Shown piece after piece: positions 28,999 to 39,683 of a stretch of 64,000 nucleotides of DNA; position 1 is the stretch's first letter, and the number at the start of each line of letters is the position of its first letter. The DNA comes from Polaromonas sp. (lineage in GTDB: Bacteria; Pseudomonadota; Gammaproteobacteria; Burkholderiales; Burkholderiaceae_C). The DNA lies in the NCBI RefSeq assembly GCF_016185115.1, contig NZ_JACPOF010000029.1, positions 374,530 to 438,529 of the forward strand. Direction: 5' to 3'. The notes under the pieces were generated by a model. It had not been told where the DNA came from and searched no databases. It saw only the letters and a list, made by a program, of their open reading frames with translations. A program made the position numbers and the translations under genes.

Positions 28999-30303
28999 CT
29001 AGAAAAAGTCAACGTAACGGCGGAATTCCGCTGGCGACACGCTGAGTAGCAACTCATCGCTTTCCGCACGCTTGACCTGTGCAAATTCCTGCACAAAGGC
29101 CTGCCCCAAGCCTTTGCACAAGGCCTCGTCGGACTCGAGCGAATCGAGGGCGTCCGCCAGCGACGAAGGCAGGCGCTTGATGCCCCGCTTGTCCAGCTCA
29201 TCGCGGCTCAGGGTGTAGAGGTTTTCGTTGCAGGGCTCACCCGGGTCCAGCTTGCGGCGTATGCCATCCAGCCCGGCATGGATGATGGCCGCCGTCAGAA
29301 GATAGGGGTTGGCGGCTGCATCAGGCACCCGCAACTCAAGCCGGCCGCCGGGGCCGCGCACGAACGCCGTACGGTTGTTGTTACCGTAAGCGATGTTGAC
29401 GGGCGCCCAGGTGGCGCCCGAACGCGAACCGCGTGAAACAAGTCGCTTGTAGGAGTTGACGCAAGGCGCCGCGATAGCCGTCAATCCACGCGCGTGTGCC
29501 ATCAGGCCACCCAGAAAGTGATAAGCCATGGGGCTCAGACCCAAACCGCGCTTGTCCGAAGCATCTTCAAATGCGTTGTCACCAAATTTCTTGCCAGCCG
29601 ACATGTGCATGTGCAGGCCGCTTCCTGATCTCTCGATAAAAGGCTTGGGCATGAAGGAACACAACATGCCATGCTTTTTTGCAATGGCCTGGGCTGCCAT
29701 CTTGAAATAGGTCAGGTTGTCAGCGGTGCGCAGGCCATCCGCGTAGGTGAAGTTCATCTCGAACTGGCCGTTGGCATCTTCGTGGTCAATCTGGTAGACA
29801 TCAATGCCGGCCGCGTCCAGTGTCTCGCGCAGTTCCATCAAAAAAGCTGAGATGGAAGACAGGTGGCGAAAGTCGTAGCAGGGCTTGTCCAGCGATTCGG
29901 ACTCTGTGGCAACCACATAGCCGCCTGAATCATCCTTGCGCAGCAGGAAGAACTCTGGCTCCAGCCCAGAGAAGAATTCCAGGCCCGTCACTTCGCGGAA
30001 ATCAGCCAATGCTTTTTTGGCAATGACGCGTGAATCCAGTCCATGCGGCTTGCCCATCACGTGGCCGTCGCAGGTGACAACGGCAGTACCCGGCATCCAG
30101 GGCACCGGGCGCACATCCTTGGGGTCGCCTATGGCCATGAACTCCTGGCCATGCGGGCCCATGCCCATGCCGGCAATTGCAAAACCGGCAAAACCGGCGC
30201 CTGCGCCAAAAATCATGTCCTTGTGCTTGGCCGGCACGAGCTTGGCCTTGGGCCTGCCGTGAATATCGACGAACTGGGCCAGGTAGTAATCAAAGTCAGC
30301 CAT
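28999..30303 (-). CDS. Type III glutamine synthetase-like ligase (GlnT/GMAS family)
   Basis: A 434-residue glutamine-synthetase-fold ligase. The ATP-site block KPFIERSGSGLHMHMS (about 225-240), EPEFF and NNRTAFVR are visible. The N-terminus (FVDIHGRPKAKLVPA...GAGFAGFA) resembles the GlnT/gamma-glutamylmethylamide synthetase branch rather than housekeeping GlnA. It would activate a glutamate gamma-carboxylate, or another carboxylate, with ATP and attach an amine. In methylotrophs the neighbours are methylglutamate genes; here they are asnB- and gcvP-like genes in a glycan locus, so the acceptor is unknown. Confidence 0.82.
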   Translation of the reverse strand: MADFDYYLAQFVDIHGRPKAKLVPAKHKDMIFGAGAGFAGFAIAGMGMGPHGQEFMAIGDPKDVRPVPWMPGTAVVTCDGHVMGKPHGLDSRVIAKKALADFREVTGLEFFSGLEPEFFLLRKDDSGGYVVATESESLDKPCYDFRHLSSISAFLMELRETLDAAGIDVYQIDHEDANGQFEMNFTYADGLRTADNLTYFKMAAQAIAKKHGMLCSFMPKPFIERSGSGLHMHMSAGKKFGDNAFEDASDKRGLGLSPMAYHFLGGLMAHARGLTAIAAPCVNSYKRLVSRGSRSGATWAPVNIAYGNNNRTAFVRGPGGRLELRVPDAAANPYLLTAAIIHAGLDGIRRKLDPGEPCNENLYTLSRDELDKRGIKRLPSSLADALDSLESDEALCKGLGQAFVQEFAQVKRAESDELLLSVSPAEFRRYVDFF

Positions 30304-30320
30304 GGTGCGGTCTCTGCCTG

Positions 30321-32075
30321 TTATTGCTGTTGTGGGAAGAATTCCTGCAGCCAGAGCTTGGTCATCAGCAATGTACGCAGTTGTTTGGTGTGGTTGTGCA
30401 GGCCGCTGCGGTGCTCTTCCAGCATGACCTGGAGTTCATTCTGGTCAAACCGCCCGCCGTCGGGCAAGGCCAGCGTCTCACGCGCCCACTGGTGAAGCGG
30501 CCCCTTGATCCATTCGCCAATCGGCAAGGTCGGCATGGTCTTGGGGCGAAATACGAAGTCGTGGTCGAAATAACGTTCAGCCGCCTGCTTCAGGAAATAC
30601 TTGCCGATGCCATCGCGGAATTTGGAAGTGATGGGCAGGCGCGCAAACATCTCGCTGACGCGGTGGTCAAGAAAGGGTGCACGGCCTTCAATAGACCAGC
30701 AAGCGCCCATGCGGTCACCCTTGACGCAGTTGTTTCCTGGCATCAATGAGTTGAGCTCATAGGCCGCCACCTGCTCTGCCGGCTCCAGGTCACCGAAGGG
30801 CTCAATGATTTCCATGAATTTTTCGAGTGCGCCCTGGGTATGCGGGAAGAACTCTGGGCTCATCATGCGTTGGCGGTCTTTTTCGGTGCTGTAGCTGATC
30901 AGGTCGAAATAGTTGCGCATTGGAAAGTTGGTACGCGTCATTTCCGAGAAAAACTGCTCGTTGTGGCGGAAGCCCAGCATGACTTCGTCCGGGCCGTCGC
31001 CGGTGAACATCACGATCTTGCCCTGCTTGTGCGCTTCTCGCGAGAGCAGGAAGAACAGGAAAAAGGAGAAGTCGCCGTGAGGCTGTTCTGCATGGCGAAC
31101 AACGGTTTGTGCGATTTCGGGAATATCACCGGGCTTGATATCCAGCGGTTTGAGCTTGATGTTGAGGTCACCGGCCACACGCTCCGCATACGAGTATTCT
31201 GAAAAGCCCTTGTCCTCTATGCGCAGGCCAATCGCGTCAAGTTGAGGACGGTTCCATTGCGGCACCAGGCGGTTTGCGATGACGGATGAGTCAACACCCC
31301 CCGACAAAAACAGGCCGCCATCCACATCAAAACGCATCTGCAGCTTGACGGCTTCATTGAGGACATCTTCGAGTTCCTGCTGGCTGGCCTCCACACGCGG
31401 GCCGTCCAGCGGCCAGCTCCAGTAACGCACGGGCTCCGAGAACTTGCCTGCGCCATAACGCATGAAAGTTCCTGGCGGAAGGTGGCGAATCCCTTCAAAA
31501 CAGGTTTCAGGCGGCGGGCAGTAGTTAAAGGTGAAGACATTGCCCAGCGCAGACTCGTTGACCTTGCGCTCGAATTTCGGCAGGGCCAGAATGGCCTTCA
31601 TTTCGCTCGCGAATGCCAGGCCGCCTTCATAGGGCGCGTAAAAACAGGGTTTGATGCCCTGGCGGTCACGCGCCAGCATGCCGGTTTCGGTGCGTTGGTC
31701 CCAGATGAAAAAAGCAAACATGCCGACCAGGTCGTCGAGCATTTTTTCACCCTTCTCACACCACAGGTGCACCAGCACCTCGGTGTCGCAACGCGACTTG
31801 AACTTGTAGCCCTTGGCCTTGAGCTGCTCGCGCAGTTCAATGAAATTGAAAATTTCGCCGTTGAACACAACCCAGACCTTGCCGTCGGTGCTGGACATCG
31901 GCTGCATGCCGTTTTCGGGGTCCACCACGGCCAGACGGGCGTGACCCAACACTGCGCGCCCCAGTTCTTCGACGCCCTGCTCATCAACCCCACGGTACTT
32001 GATGCAGTCGATCATCTTCCAGACATCGTCTTTGGTCGTGCCCGCAGCGTTGACCACACCCACTATTCCACACAT
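30321..32075 (-). CDS. Asparagine synthase-like glutamine amidotransferase
   Basis: A 584-residue AsnB-family protein. The start is ATG 32075 with a GAAGGA box, which puts the catalytic Cys at position 2 (MCGIVGV); the 38 extra track residues are rejected. The N-terminal class II glutaminase (about 1-210) is followed by the synthetase domain with PP-loop LSGGVDSSVIA (about 265) and FTGDGPDEV. Relatives in polysaccharide clusters amidate carboxyl groups of sugars; true asparagine synthesis is the alternative. Gaps to neighbours are 10 bp (gcvPB) and 17 bp (glutamine-synthetase-like gene), indicating one transcript. Confidence 0.85.
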   Translation of the reverse strand: MCGIVGVVNAAGTTKDDVWKMIDCIKYRGVDEQGVEELGRAVLGHARLAVVDPENGMQPMSSTDGKVWVVFNGEIFNFIELREQLKAKGYKFKSRCDTEVLVHLWCEKGEKMLDDLVGMFAFFIWDQRTETGMLARDRQGIKPCFYAPYEGGLAFASEMKAILALPKFERKVNESALGNVFTFNYCPPPETCFEGIRHLPPGTFMRYGAGKFSEPVRYWSWPLDGPRVEASQQELEDVLNEAVKLQMRFDVDGGLFLSGGVDSSVIANRLVPQWNRPQLDAIGLRIEDKGFSEYSYAERVAGDLNIKLKPLDIKPGDIPEIAQTVVRHAEQPHGDFSFFLFFLLSREAHKQGKIVMFTGDGPDEVMLGFRHNEQFFSEMTRTNFPMRNYFDLISYSTEKDRQRMMSPEFFPHTQGALEKFMEIIEPFGDLEPAEQVAAYELNSLMPGNNCVKGDRMGACWSIEGRAPFLDHRVSEMFARLPITSKFRDGIGKYFLKQAAERYFDHDFVFRPKTMPTLPIGEWIKGPLHQWARETLALPDGGRFDQNELQVMLEEHRSGLHNHTKQLRTLLMTKLWLQEFFPQQQ

Positions 32076-32085
32076 GGCAAATCCT

Positions 32086-33513
32086 TCAATTATCCAAAAC
32101 GATGCGTGCCGTCTTGCGGCTGACCGGGGCGCTTTCAACCAGCGCCTGATCATTGGTGTCCTCATTGAAGACACGCTGGAATATCTCAACCTGGTAATCC
32201 AGGCTGGCCTTGGTTTCGGTTTCCGTCGGCTCGATCAGCATGGCCGACTTCAGGTCGCCCGGAAAGTAAACACAGCCCGCCCCCACCAGGGTGGGCGGGT
32301 GTATGCCGTAGTCGATCAGGCGCTTGGCAAACTGGCGCGCAGAGGTGTTGAGCTTTTCACCCGACAGCAGGGTCTCGTGTTTACAGAACTGGTCATACAC
32401 CGGCGGCAGCATGGGCGCGAGCTGGTGCTGCAGGTAGTTGGCATTGAGCACCGCGTTTTCAGACGCCTGGCGCAGGCCAGCGGCACCCATGGTGCGCAGA
32501 TAGCCATAGGCACGCAGCAGCACCGCGACATGGCCGTGAAAACTCTTCATGCGGCCAATCGAAAGCGGCCTGTCATCGTCACGCTGCGCCACACCGTTGC
32601 GCCTGATCGCCACCGGGCTGGGCAGGTAGGCTGCAAGCGAGGCCTTGACCGCCACAGGGCCTGCACCCGGGCCGCCGCCGCCGTGCGGCGTTGAAAAAGT
32701 CTTGTGAACATTGACATGCACCACGTCAAAACCCATGTCTCCGGGGCGAACGATGCCCATCAAAGCATTGAGATTGGCGCCGTCGTAATACAGCAGCGAG
32801 CCATTGGCATGCACGGCATCCGCAATCTCGACGATCTGGTCTTCGAACAGGCCCAGCGTGGACGGGTTGGTGAGCATGAAGGCCGCCACATCGGGGGTCA
32901 GCATCTCGCGCAGGGCAACGATATCAACACGCCCTTTCAGGTCAGACGGCACGATGCGACAGTCAAACCCGGCCATGGACGCAGAGGCCGGGTTGGTCCC
33001 GTGCGCCGAGTCCGGCACCAGCACGATGGGACGCCTGTCGTCAAGTTTGGCAAAGTGCGCACGTATGACCAGCAGGCCTGCAAGTTCACCATGCGCGCCA
33101 GCCGCCGGTGCGAGGCAGCAGGCATCCATGCCCGTGACCTCACAGATCATGGCCTGCAGCCGTTCGTACATCTCCCAGACGCCGCCCAGCGTGTCGGCGT
33201 CCTGCATCGGGTGGGCGTGTGCAAAGCCGGGCAAGGCTGCCAGAGCATCGTTGCGCTTGGGGTTGTACTTCATGGTGCAGGAGCCCAGCGGATAAGGCCC
33301 GTTGTCCACACCATGAGATTCCTGGCTCAGGCGCGTGAAGTGGCGCACCACATCAACCTCACTGACCTCGGGCAGGCCCGTCGTCATGCGCCTGCGTGCG
33401 AACGCCGGTATGGCAGGCGGCGCAGCAAGGCGCGCAGCACCTGCAAACACATCGCTCGCTGCACCTGCGCGATGCAGGTCGGTGATCATGGGTGATGGAG
33501 ATGTCGCAGCCAT
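32086..33513 (-). CDS. gcvPB: Glycine decarboxylase P-protein, subunit 2
   Basis: PLP-binding half of the two-subunit P-protein, 475 residues from ATG 33513, which begins 1 bp after the gcvPA stop. The PLP lysine lies in VHKTFSTPHGGGGPG (about 240-255), and DSAHGTNPASA and YYDGANLNALMG match the family, so it looks catalytically intact. Most Burkholderiales use a fused single-chain GcvP next to gcvT and gcvH. Neither partner is present here, and the gene sits inside a glycan operon. Confidence 0.92.
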   Translation of the reverse strand: MAATSPSPMITDLHRAGAASDVFAGAARLAAPPAIPAFARRRMTTGLPEVSEVDVVRHFTRLSQESHGVDNGPYPLGSCTMKYNPKRNDALAALPGFAHAHPMQDADTLGGVWEMYERLQAMICEVTGMDACCLAPAAGAHGELAGLLVIRAHFAKLDDRRPIVLVPDSAHGTNPASASMAGFDCRIVPSDLKGRVDIVALREMLTPDVAAFMLTNPSTLGLFEDQIVEIADAVHANGSLLYYDGANLNALMGIVRPGDMGFDVVHVNVHKTFSTPHGGGGPGAGPVAVKASLAAYLPSPVAIRRNGVAQRDDDRPLSIGRMKSFHGHVAVLLRAYGYLRTMGAAGLRQASENAVLNANYLQHQLAPMLPPVYDQFCKHETLLSGEKLNTSARQFAKRLIDYGIHPPTLVGAGCVYFPGDLKSAMLIEPTETETKASLDYQVEIFQRVFNEDTNDQALVESAPVSRKTARIVLDN

Positions 33514-33514
33514 A

Positions 33515-34873
33515 TCAGCGCACCTCCAGGCTGATGCCAGCCTGTTTTGCGTAGGCTTCCAGATCGCTGCGGTTTTTGGTTTCGGTGACGGCAATCAGGA
33601 GACCGCGTTCGTGTCCGGCCAGATCCGCAGCAATCGGTACACCCGCAAAAAAGCCAGCGTCACGCATCTTCGCGCAGAACTGCGCTGCAGTGACGGGCAG
33701 TTCGATGGCGAATTCGTTGAAATGCACGCCGCTGCGCAGCAATTTCACACCCGGAATCGCCACCAGCAACTCGCGCAGCATCACGGCGTTGGCGGCATTG
33801 GCTTCGGCAATACGCATGAAGTTGCTCTCGCCCAGGCATGACAGGTGAATGGCCGCGCGGATGGCGTTCAGCGCCTGGTTGGAACAGATATGGCTGGTCG
33901 CCTTGTCGCGGGCCACATGTTGCTCCCGGTCTTCCTTGATGAGCGCATAACCCAGCTTGCCATTGAGGTCATGTACGCGCCCCACCAGTCGCCCCGGAAG
34001 ATAACGCTCCAGCGGTTTGGCGCAGGCGATGATGCCGACATAGGGGCCGCCAGCGTTCAATGGCAAGCCCAGGGGCTGGCCTTCGCACACGACGATATCG
34101 GCGCCCAGCTTGCCGGGCGCTTCAAGCCAGCCGCACAGCAGCGGGTTGACGCAGACAGCCAGCAGCGTTTTATTTTGTTTGCAGACCTGTGACAGCGCAG
34201 CCACATCCTCGATCACACCCAGTGCATTCGGGCTTTGCAGTACCACACCAGCGACATCGCCAGTTGCGACCAGCGCCGCCATGGCCGCCACATCGGCGAG
34301 GCCAGTAACAGCATCCTGCGCCACATGGTCAATCGTGACACCGCGCGGCGTGAGGTAGGTGGCCAGCACCTCCCGGTATTCTGGCCAGATCGCCTGCGCC
34401 ACGACCACACGGCGTTTGCCTGATGCAGAGCACAGCATCCAGCAGGACTCGGCGAGCGCCGTAGCGCCGTCATAGACGGAGCAGTTCACCGACTCCTGGC
34501 CCAGTAAACGGCCAACAAGAACCTGGAATTCAAACAAGGCCTGCAGCAGGCCCTGGCTCATTTCAGGCTGGTAAGGGGTATAGGCCGTCAAAAATTCGCC
34601 GCGCGATACGATGGCATCCACCACTGCAGGAATGTAATGTTCGTAGGCACCACCACCCAGAAAACTCGCGTGCGTCAGCGTGGTACTGTTTTTGTCGGCC
34701 ATGGCGCGAACATCGCGCATGAGTTCCCATTCGCTCAGGGCGGGGGGCAGGTCAAGCTCGCGGCGCAAACGCACCTGCGAAGGGATATCGGCGAACAACT
34801 GCTCTATCGACGACAGCCCCATGACTTCAAGCATGGCCTGTACATCAGAGCCCGTGTGGACGTTGTAGCCCAC
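33515..34873 (-). CDS. gcvPA: Glycine decarboxylase P-protein, subunit 1
   Basis: Partner subunit of GcvPB. I favour GTG 34873 (MGYNVHTGSDVQAML), which has GGAG 9 nt upstream and gives 452 residues, the usual length. GTG codons at 34891 and 34915 are alternatives; the track's 507-residue form has a non-family N-terminus. The sequence carries typical P-protein blocks (TPYQPEMSQG, PNALGVIED, GRLVGR). It is coupled to gcvPB and preceded by a TATAAT -10 element, so it may head its own transcript. Confidence 0.88.
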   Translation of the reverse strand: MGYNVHTGSDVQAMLEVMGLSSIEQLFADIPSQVRLRRELDLPPALSEWELMRDVRAMADKNSTTLTHASFLGGGAYEHYIPAVVDAIVSRGEFLTAYTPYQPEMSQGLLQALFEFQVLVGRLLGQESVNCSVYDGATALAESCWMLCSASGKRRVVVAQAIWPEYREVLATYLTPRGVTIDHVAQDAVTGLADVAAMAALVATGDVAGVVLQSPNALGVIEDVAALSQVCKQNKTLLAVCVNPLLCGWLEAPGKLGADIVVCEGQPLGLPLNAGGPYVGIIACAKPLERYLPGRLVGRVHDLNGKLGYALIKEDREQHVARDKATSHICSNQALNAIRAAIHLSCLGESNFMRIAEANAANAVMLRELLVAIPGVKLLRSGVHFNEFAIELPVTAAQFCAKMRDAGFFAGVPIAADLAGHERGLLIAVTETKNRSDLEAYAKQAGISLEVR

Positions 34874-34966
34874 CGGCTTTTGCTCCAGCACTGAGTCGTG
34901 TTGTCGTTGGTTCACGTAATTTTCAGCTTGTTGGGGACCAGTCTGGCAGGGCTCGAAAGACTCTGG

Positions 34967-34972
34967 ATTATA
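34967..34972 (-). promoter_or_regulatory. Putative -10 element upstream of gcvPA
   Basis: A perfect TATAAT on the minus strand, about 94 bp before the proposed gcvPA start. No good -35 hexamer lies at 16-18 bp. It would make gcvPA-onward genes transcribable independently of the transferase/flippase genes. I saw no glycine-riboswitch-like sequence in the leader. Confidence 0.45.
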
Positions 34973-35015
34973 GGGTGAGCCCCCTCTGCCGACAGGGGTA
35001 GAACAGTGCGACCCC

Positions 35016-35570
35016 TCAATTGGAATGCCGGCCGCCAAGCTGGCAAATCGTCCACCAGAAAACGCGCAGATCCAGGCCTACAGAGGCGTTTTTGACGTAC
35101 TCCAGGTCATAGGCCAGCCGCTGCTCAAAAGAAGCCTGAGAGCGTCCCCGGACCTGCGCCAGCCCGGTAATGCCGGGCCGCACGCTGCAGCGCAAAACCC
35201 AGTCATCAGGCGCATAGAGAGATTGCTGCGCGGGCACATCGGGCCGCGGGCCGACCAGGCTCATGTCGCCCCACAGCACATTCAGAAGTTGCGGCAGCTC
35301 GTCAATGCTGGTTCGGCGTATGAAGCGGCCCACGCCCGTGATGCGCGGGTCATTGGCCTGCGTGAAATACGGCCCGGTCGCGGCCGCGTCAATGCGCATG
35401 CTGCGGAATTTCAGGATGCCGAAAGGCTGGCCGCCGCGCCCCACGCGCGTTTGCCTGAAAAATACCGGCCGGCCGCTGTCGAGCACTATCCACAAGGTCA
35501 CAAGCACAAGAACAGGCGACAGCAACACCAGCGCTGCCAGCGACAGCACGATGTCCATCAGGCGCTTCAT
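35016..35570 (-). CDS. Initiating sugar-phosphate transferase (PglC-type)
   Basis: A 184-residue bacterial sugar transferase that links the first sugar phosphate to undecaprenyl phosphate at the inner membrane. It is the small form with one hydrophobic N-terminal segment (MDIVLSLAALVLLSPVLVLV) and the catalytic domain: KFRSMR, RRTSIDELPQLLNV and SLVGPRP with the catalytic DE pair. Its size resembles PglC, which uses UDP-diNAcBac, the sugar that the dehydratase/aminotransferase/acetyltransferase of this cluster should make. It overlaps the aldolase gene by 4 nt. Confidence 0.9.
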   Translation of the reverse strand: MKRLMDIVLSLAALVLLSPVLVLVTLWIVLDSGRPVFFRQTRVGRGGQPFGILKFRSMRIDAAATGPYFTQANDPRITGVGRFIRRTSIDELPQLLNVLWGDMSLVGPRPDVPAQQSLYAPDDWVLRCSVRPGITGLAQVRGRSQASFEQRLAYDLEYVKNASVGLDLRVFWWTICQLGGRHSN

Positions 35571-36385
35571 GCAGGCACTTTCAACCCATGTGACAGCTGA
35601 CGAATCAGGCCCGCGACGCGAACCCTGTCCTGCTCGGTTTCGCCGGGCGTGCGCAAGGTGAGTTCAGCCTCTGCAGCGCGAATGGCTGATACAGCGTCTT
35701 CAAAAGATGTTTCACCGCCGAGGCGGTTGAAGGTTCTCGACAAAATGACAGCCTGCGACCCCAGCCGTATGTGTTCGCCCAGCACATCGCGCCCCGGCAA
35801 CACGCCTTCATCCACACGTGCAATGCCGCCAAAGCCCATGCGCAGGCCTTGCCGCTTTGCAGCGGCCGCCACGCGGTCCACATGACCCATCAGCAGGGGT
35901 TCAAACATGAATTTGCAGCCCAGCGACAGGTGCAGATCGTTAAGACCCACAAGCACCTCACAAATACCGGGTGTGCCCAGCCATTCGTCAAGCGATTCCA
36001 GCGCACCCGCCGTCTCCAGCAGGGCCACGATGGGCGCACGCCCCGCAACGATGCCTGCAAACGCCTGTACCTCGCGCGCGCCGGTGAACATGGGCAGCAT
36101 GAGCAGGTCCGCGCCCTGGGCAAGAACGGCATCCACCTCTGCCCTGGTCAGCTCGGGCTTGTCGAGCTGCAGGGGATTCACGCGCACCATCAGCTTTGTC
36201 TTTTTCAGCACGGCCTTGATACGTCCCACGTCTTCCACATGATGTGTGCTGATGAAGGTGTCCAGGCCCTTCTGCCGCTCGGCCTTGCCGTCGCGTTCAA
36301 GGTCAACAAAAACCCGCATGCCCTCAAGCTGGTCGCAGCGCGCCGCCAGTACAGGGTCATTGGTGATGGTCAGTAAATCAATCAT
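35567..36385 (-). CDS. HpcH/HpaI-type aldolase/lyase
   Basis: A 272-residue TIM-barrel protein of the HpcH/HpaI aldolase-citrate lyase superfamily. The start is ATG 36385 (MIDLLTITNDP); the longer track N-terminus runs into the flippase gene. FVDLERDGK, MVRVNPLQL and an Asp/Glu pair (ALLETAGALE) suggest a divalent-metal enolate site. Members cleave or form C-C bonds using pyruvate, oxaloacetate or acyl-CoA. The substrate here is unknown, but the ATGA coupling to the initiating transferase argues for a glycan role. Confidence 0.75.
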   Translation of the reverse strand: MIDLLTITNDPVLAARCDQLEGMRVFVDLERDGKAERQKGLDTFISTHHVEDVGRIKAVLKKTKLMVRVNPLQLDKPELTRAEVDAVLAQGADLLMLPMFTGAREVQAFAGIVAGRAPIVALLETAGALESLDEWLGTPGICEVLVGLNDLHLSLGCKFMFEPLLMGHVDRVAAAAKRQGLRMGFGGIARVDEGVLPGRDVLGEHIRLGSQAVILSRTFNRLGGETSFEDAVSAIRAAEAELTLRTPGETEQDRVRVAGLIRQLSHGLKVPA

Positions 36386-36413
36386 TGGGGGAATTCGGCA
36401 AATCTTCTGGGAC

Positions 36414-37913
36414 TCACGGCGCTGCTTCGCGCTGTAGCCGGGCAAAAAGCAGCCTGCGCAGTTGCGGGCTCGCCAGAACGGCGCCTCCCACAACCAGCAG
36501 GCCATACACACAGGAAACAATCATAGTGAACTGGATGCTGCGGCCAGCCCACATCGGCTTGAGGCTGACCAGCAGCGCAGCGACGGCCAGCGACACCAGG
36601 CAGGGCAGCCACGGGAAGGCACGGGCTACGGTCTGCCGCTCAGCAGACATCAGCACAATGGCGACACCTGCCAGCACGCCGTTGAGCAGCCACATCACCG
36701 CAGCACCCTTCTCCAGGCCCCAGTCAGGCATCAGGCCAAGGATGAGCAGCACTGCCAGAGCGGCGACATAGGCCCACACCGCCACATGCATGCGCTGCGA
36801 GATCGCCGTGACGGTCAGCATGACGGCGATCAGGGCCTGCGGCAGCAGCGACCAGATACCGATGGCGCTCCAGCGCGCAATCACCTGCAGGTGCTCTTCA
36901 CCCATGCGCCCCCAGCCAAACAGCAGGCCGGCCAGCGGCAACGAGAAGGTGGCGATGATGGCGGCCGCAGCACAGGCCAGCGCCCATGCGAGTGCGAATG
37001 CCACACGCAAGGCAGCTGCGCGCTCGGGCGTGCCCTCCCCGGTTCGTGTGATCGCCGGAAAAGCCAGGGTGGCCACCAGCTGCACCGCCAGTACCAGCGG
37101 CAGTTCCACCAGTTTCCATGCGTAGTTGAAGCTGGCCAGCGCGCCCTCGCCGCCCTGCGAGGCAATGCTGCGGCCCGCCAGCGGCAACAGCAACAGGAGA
37201 CCTGAGGACAGCCCGGCCCATATCCAGATACTGGCCCGAGGCAGGGTTAAAGAACTTGCCTTCACGACCAAAGCGTCTGCGGCGGCGAGTCCCGCGCGGG
37301 CAAACCGCAAACGCCAGCCCAGCCAGGCCATGCGTAGAAGCATCGCAAACACCAGAAACAGACCCAGGGCGGCAACAGCGCCCGCCTGTCCCACCCAGGC
37401 GACCTCCAGCAGACCTGCAATCAGCACGGCGTTGATGACCAGATTTCCAGCATACATGCCAACAAAGTCACGTTCGTGTTGCAGGCGCGTGGTCCACAGC
37501 GCCGCGAGCATGGCCATGGGCAGGACCAGCGCACTCCAGGCCAGCGATGCCGCACTCAGGGTTTTCATTTCTCCGGCAAGACCGGGCGCCAGCGCCTGCG
37601 CCAGCACATCGCGCAGCAGCCAGATGCCCAGACCCACCACCGCACCCGCCAACAGCAGGAAGGCCGTCACCTTTTTCTGGCTGGCGTTCTGCCCAGCTGC
37701 GTCCTGCTGCGCCCAGTGCGGCAACAGCACATAAGCCAGAGCGCCGCTGATGAAAATGCCGACCAGCAAATCAGGCAAGGTGAACATCACAATGATCACG
37801 TCGCCCAGGCCGGTAGCGCCAAACGCCGCTGCCTGCACCGACTCCCGGGCCAGACCCAGCACCCGGCTGAGCAGGAGCAATCCCAGGGAAAACACACCGG
37901 CGCGAAGATACAT
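36414..37913 (-). CDS. MurJ/MviN-like polyprenyl-linked glycan flippase
   Basis: A 499-residue integral membrane protein with about 13-14 hydrophobic segments. The N-terminal SRVLGLARESVQAAAFG and the PDLLVGIFISGALAYVLLP region recall MviN/MurJ. The start is ATG 37913; the 147 upstream track residues are antisense to lysS and its leader. Being the first gene of a cluster with an initiating transferase, it probably flips the lipid-linked glycan rather than being the housekeeping lipid II flippase, but the latter cannot be excluded without seeing the rest of the genome. Confidence 0.78.
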   Translation of the reverse strand: MYLRAGVFSLGLLLLSRVLGLARESVQAAAFGATGLGDVIIVMFTLPDLLVGIFISGALAYVLLPHWAQQDAAGQNASQKKVTAFLLLAGAVVGLGIWLLRDVLAQALAPGLAGEMKTLSAASLAWSALVLPMAMLAALWTTRLQHERDFVGMYAGNLVINAVLIAGLLEVAWVGQAGAVAALGLFLVFAMLLRMAWLGWRLRFARAGLAAADALVVKASSLTLPRASIWIWAGLSSGLLLLLPLAGRSIASQGGEGALASFNYAWKLVELPLVLAVQLVATLAFPAITRTGEGTPERAAALRVAFALAWALACAAAAIIATFSLPLAGLLFGWGRMGEEHLQVIARWSAIGIWSLLPQALIAVMLTVTAISQRMHVAVWAYVAALAVLLILGLMPDWGLEKGAAVMWLLNGVLAGVAIVLMSAERQTVARAFPWLPCLVSLAVAALLVSLKPMWAGRSIQFTMIVSCVYGLLVVGGAVLASPQLRRLLFARLQREAAP

Positions 37914-38129
37914 GGCAGGGATTATCCGGCCTGAAAACACCGTTCTCGACCCATAAAAGCCAAACCCGTCCTGTAAAAAACTAAAATCAGTGGTTTGAAT
38001 GAGATTGGTCACATTCCGGCGGGCTCCGCAAGCTGCCGGGAAATCGGCCCGCAGTTCAGGCAAACGCCCCGCATGACCCTGTCGTGCAGCCTTGCCAGCC
38101 ACCTTCCCCAGCACCAAAAGCCCAAGTCC

Positions 38130-39683
<1,554 letters not shown>

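Noticed and set aside
34874-35015. Glycine riboswitch before gcvPA
   Set aside because: I looked for the conserved glycine-aptamer core on the minus strand and found nothing resembling it.
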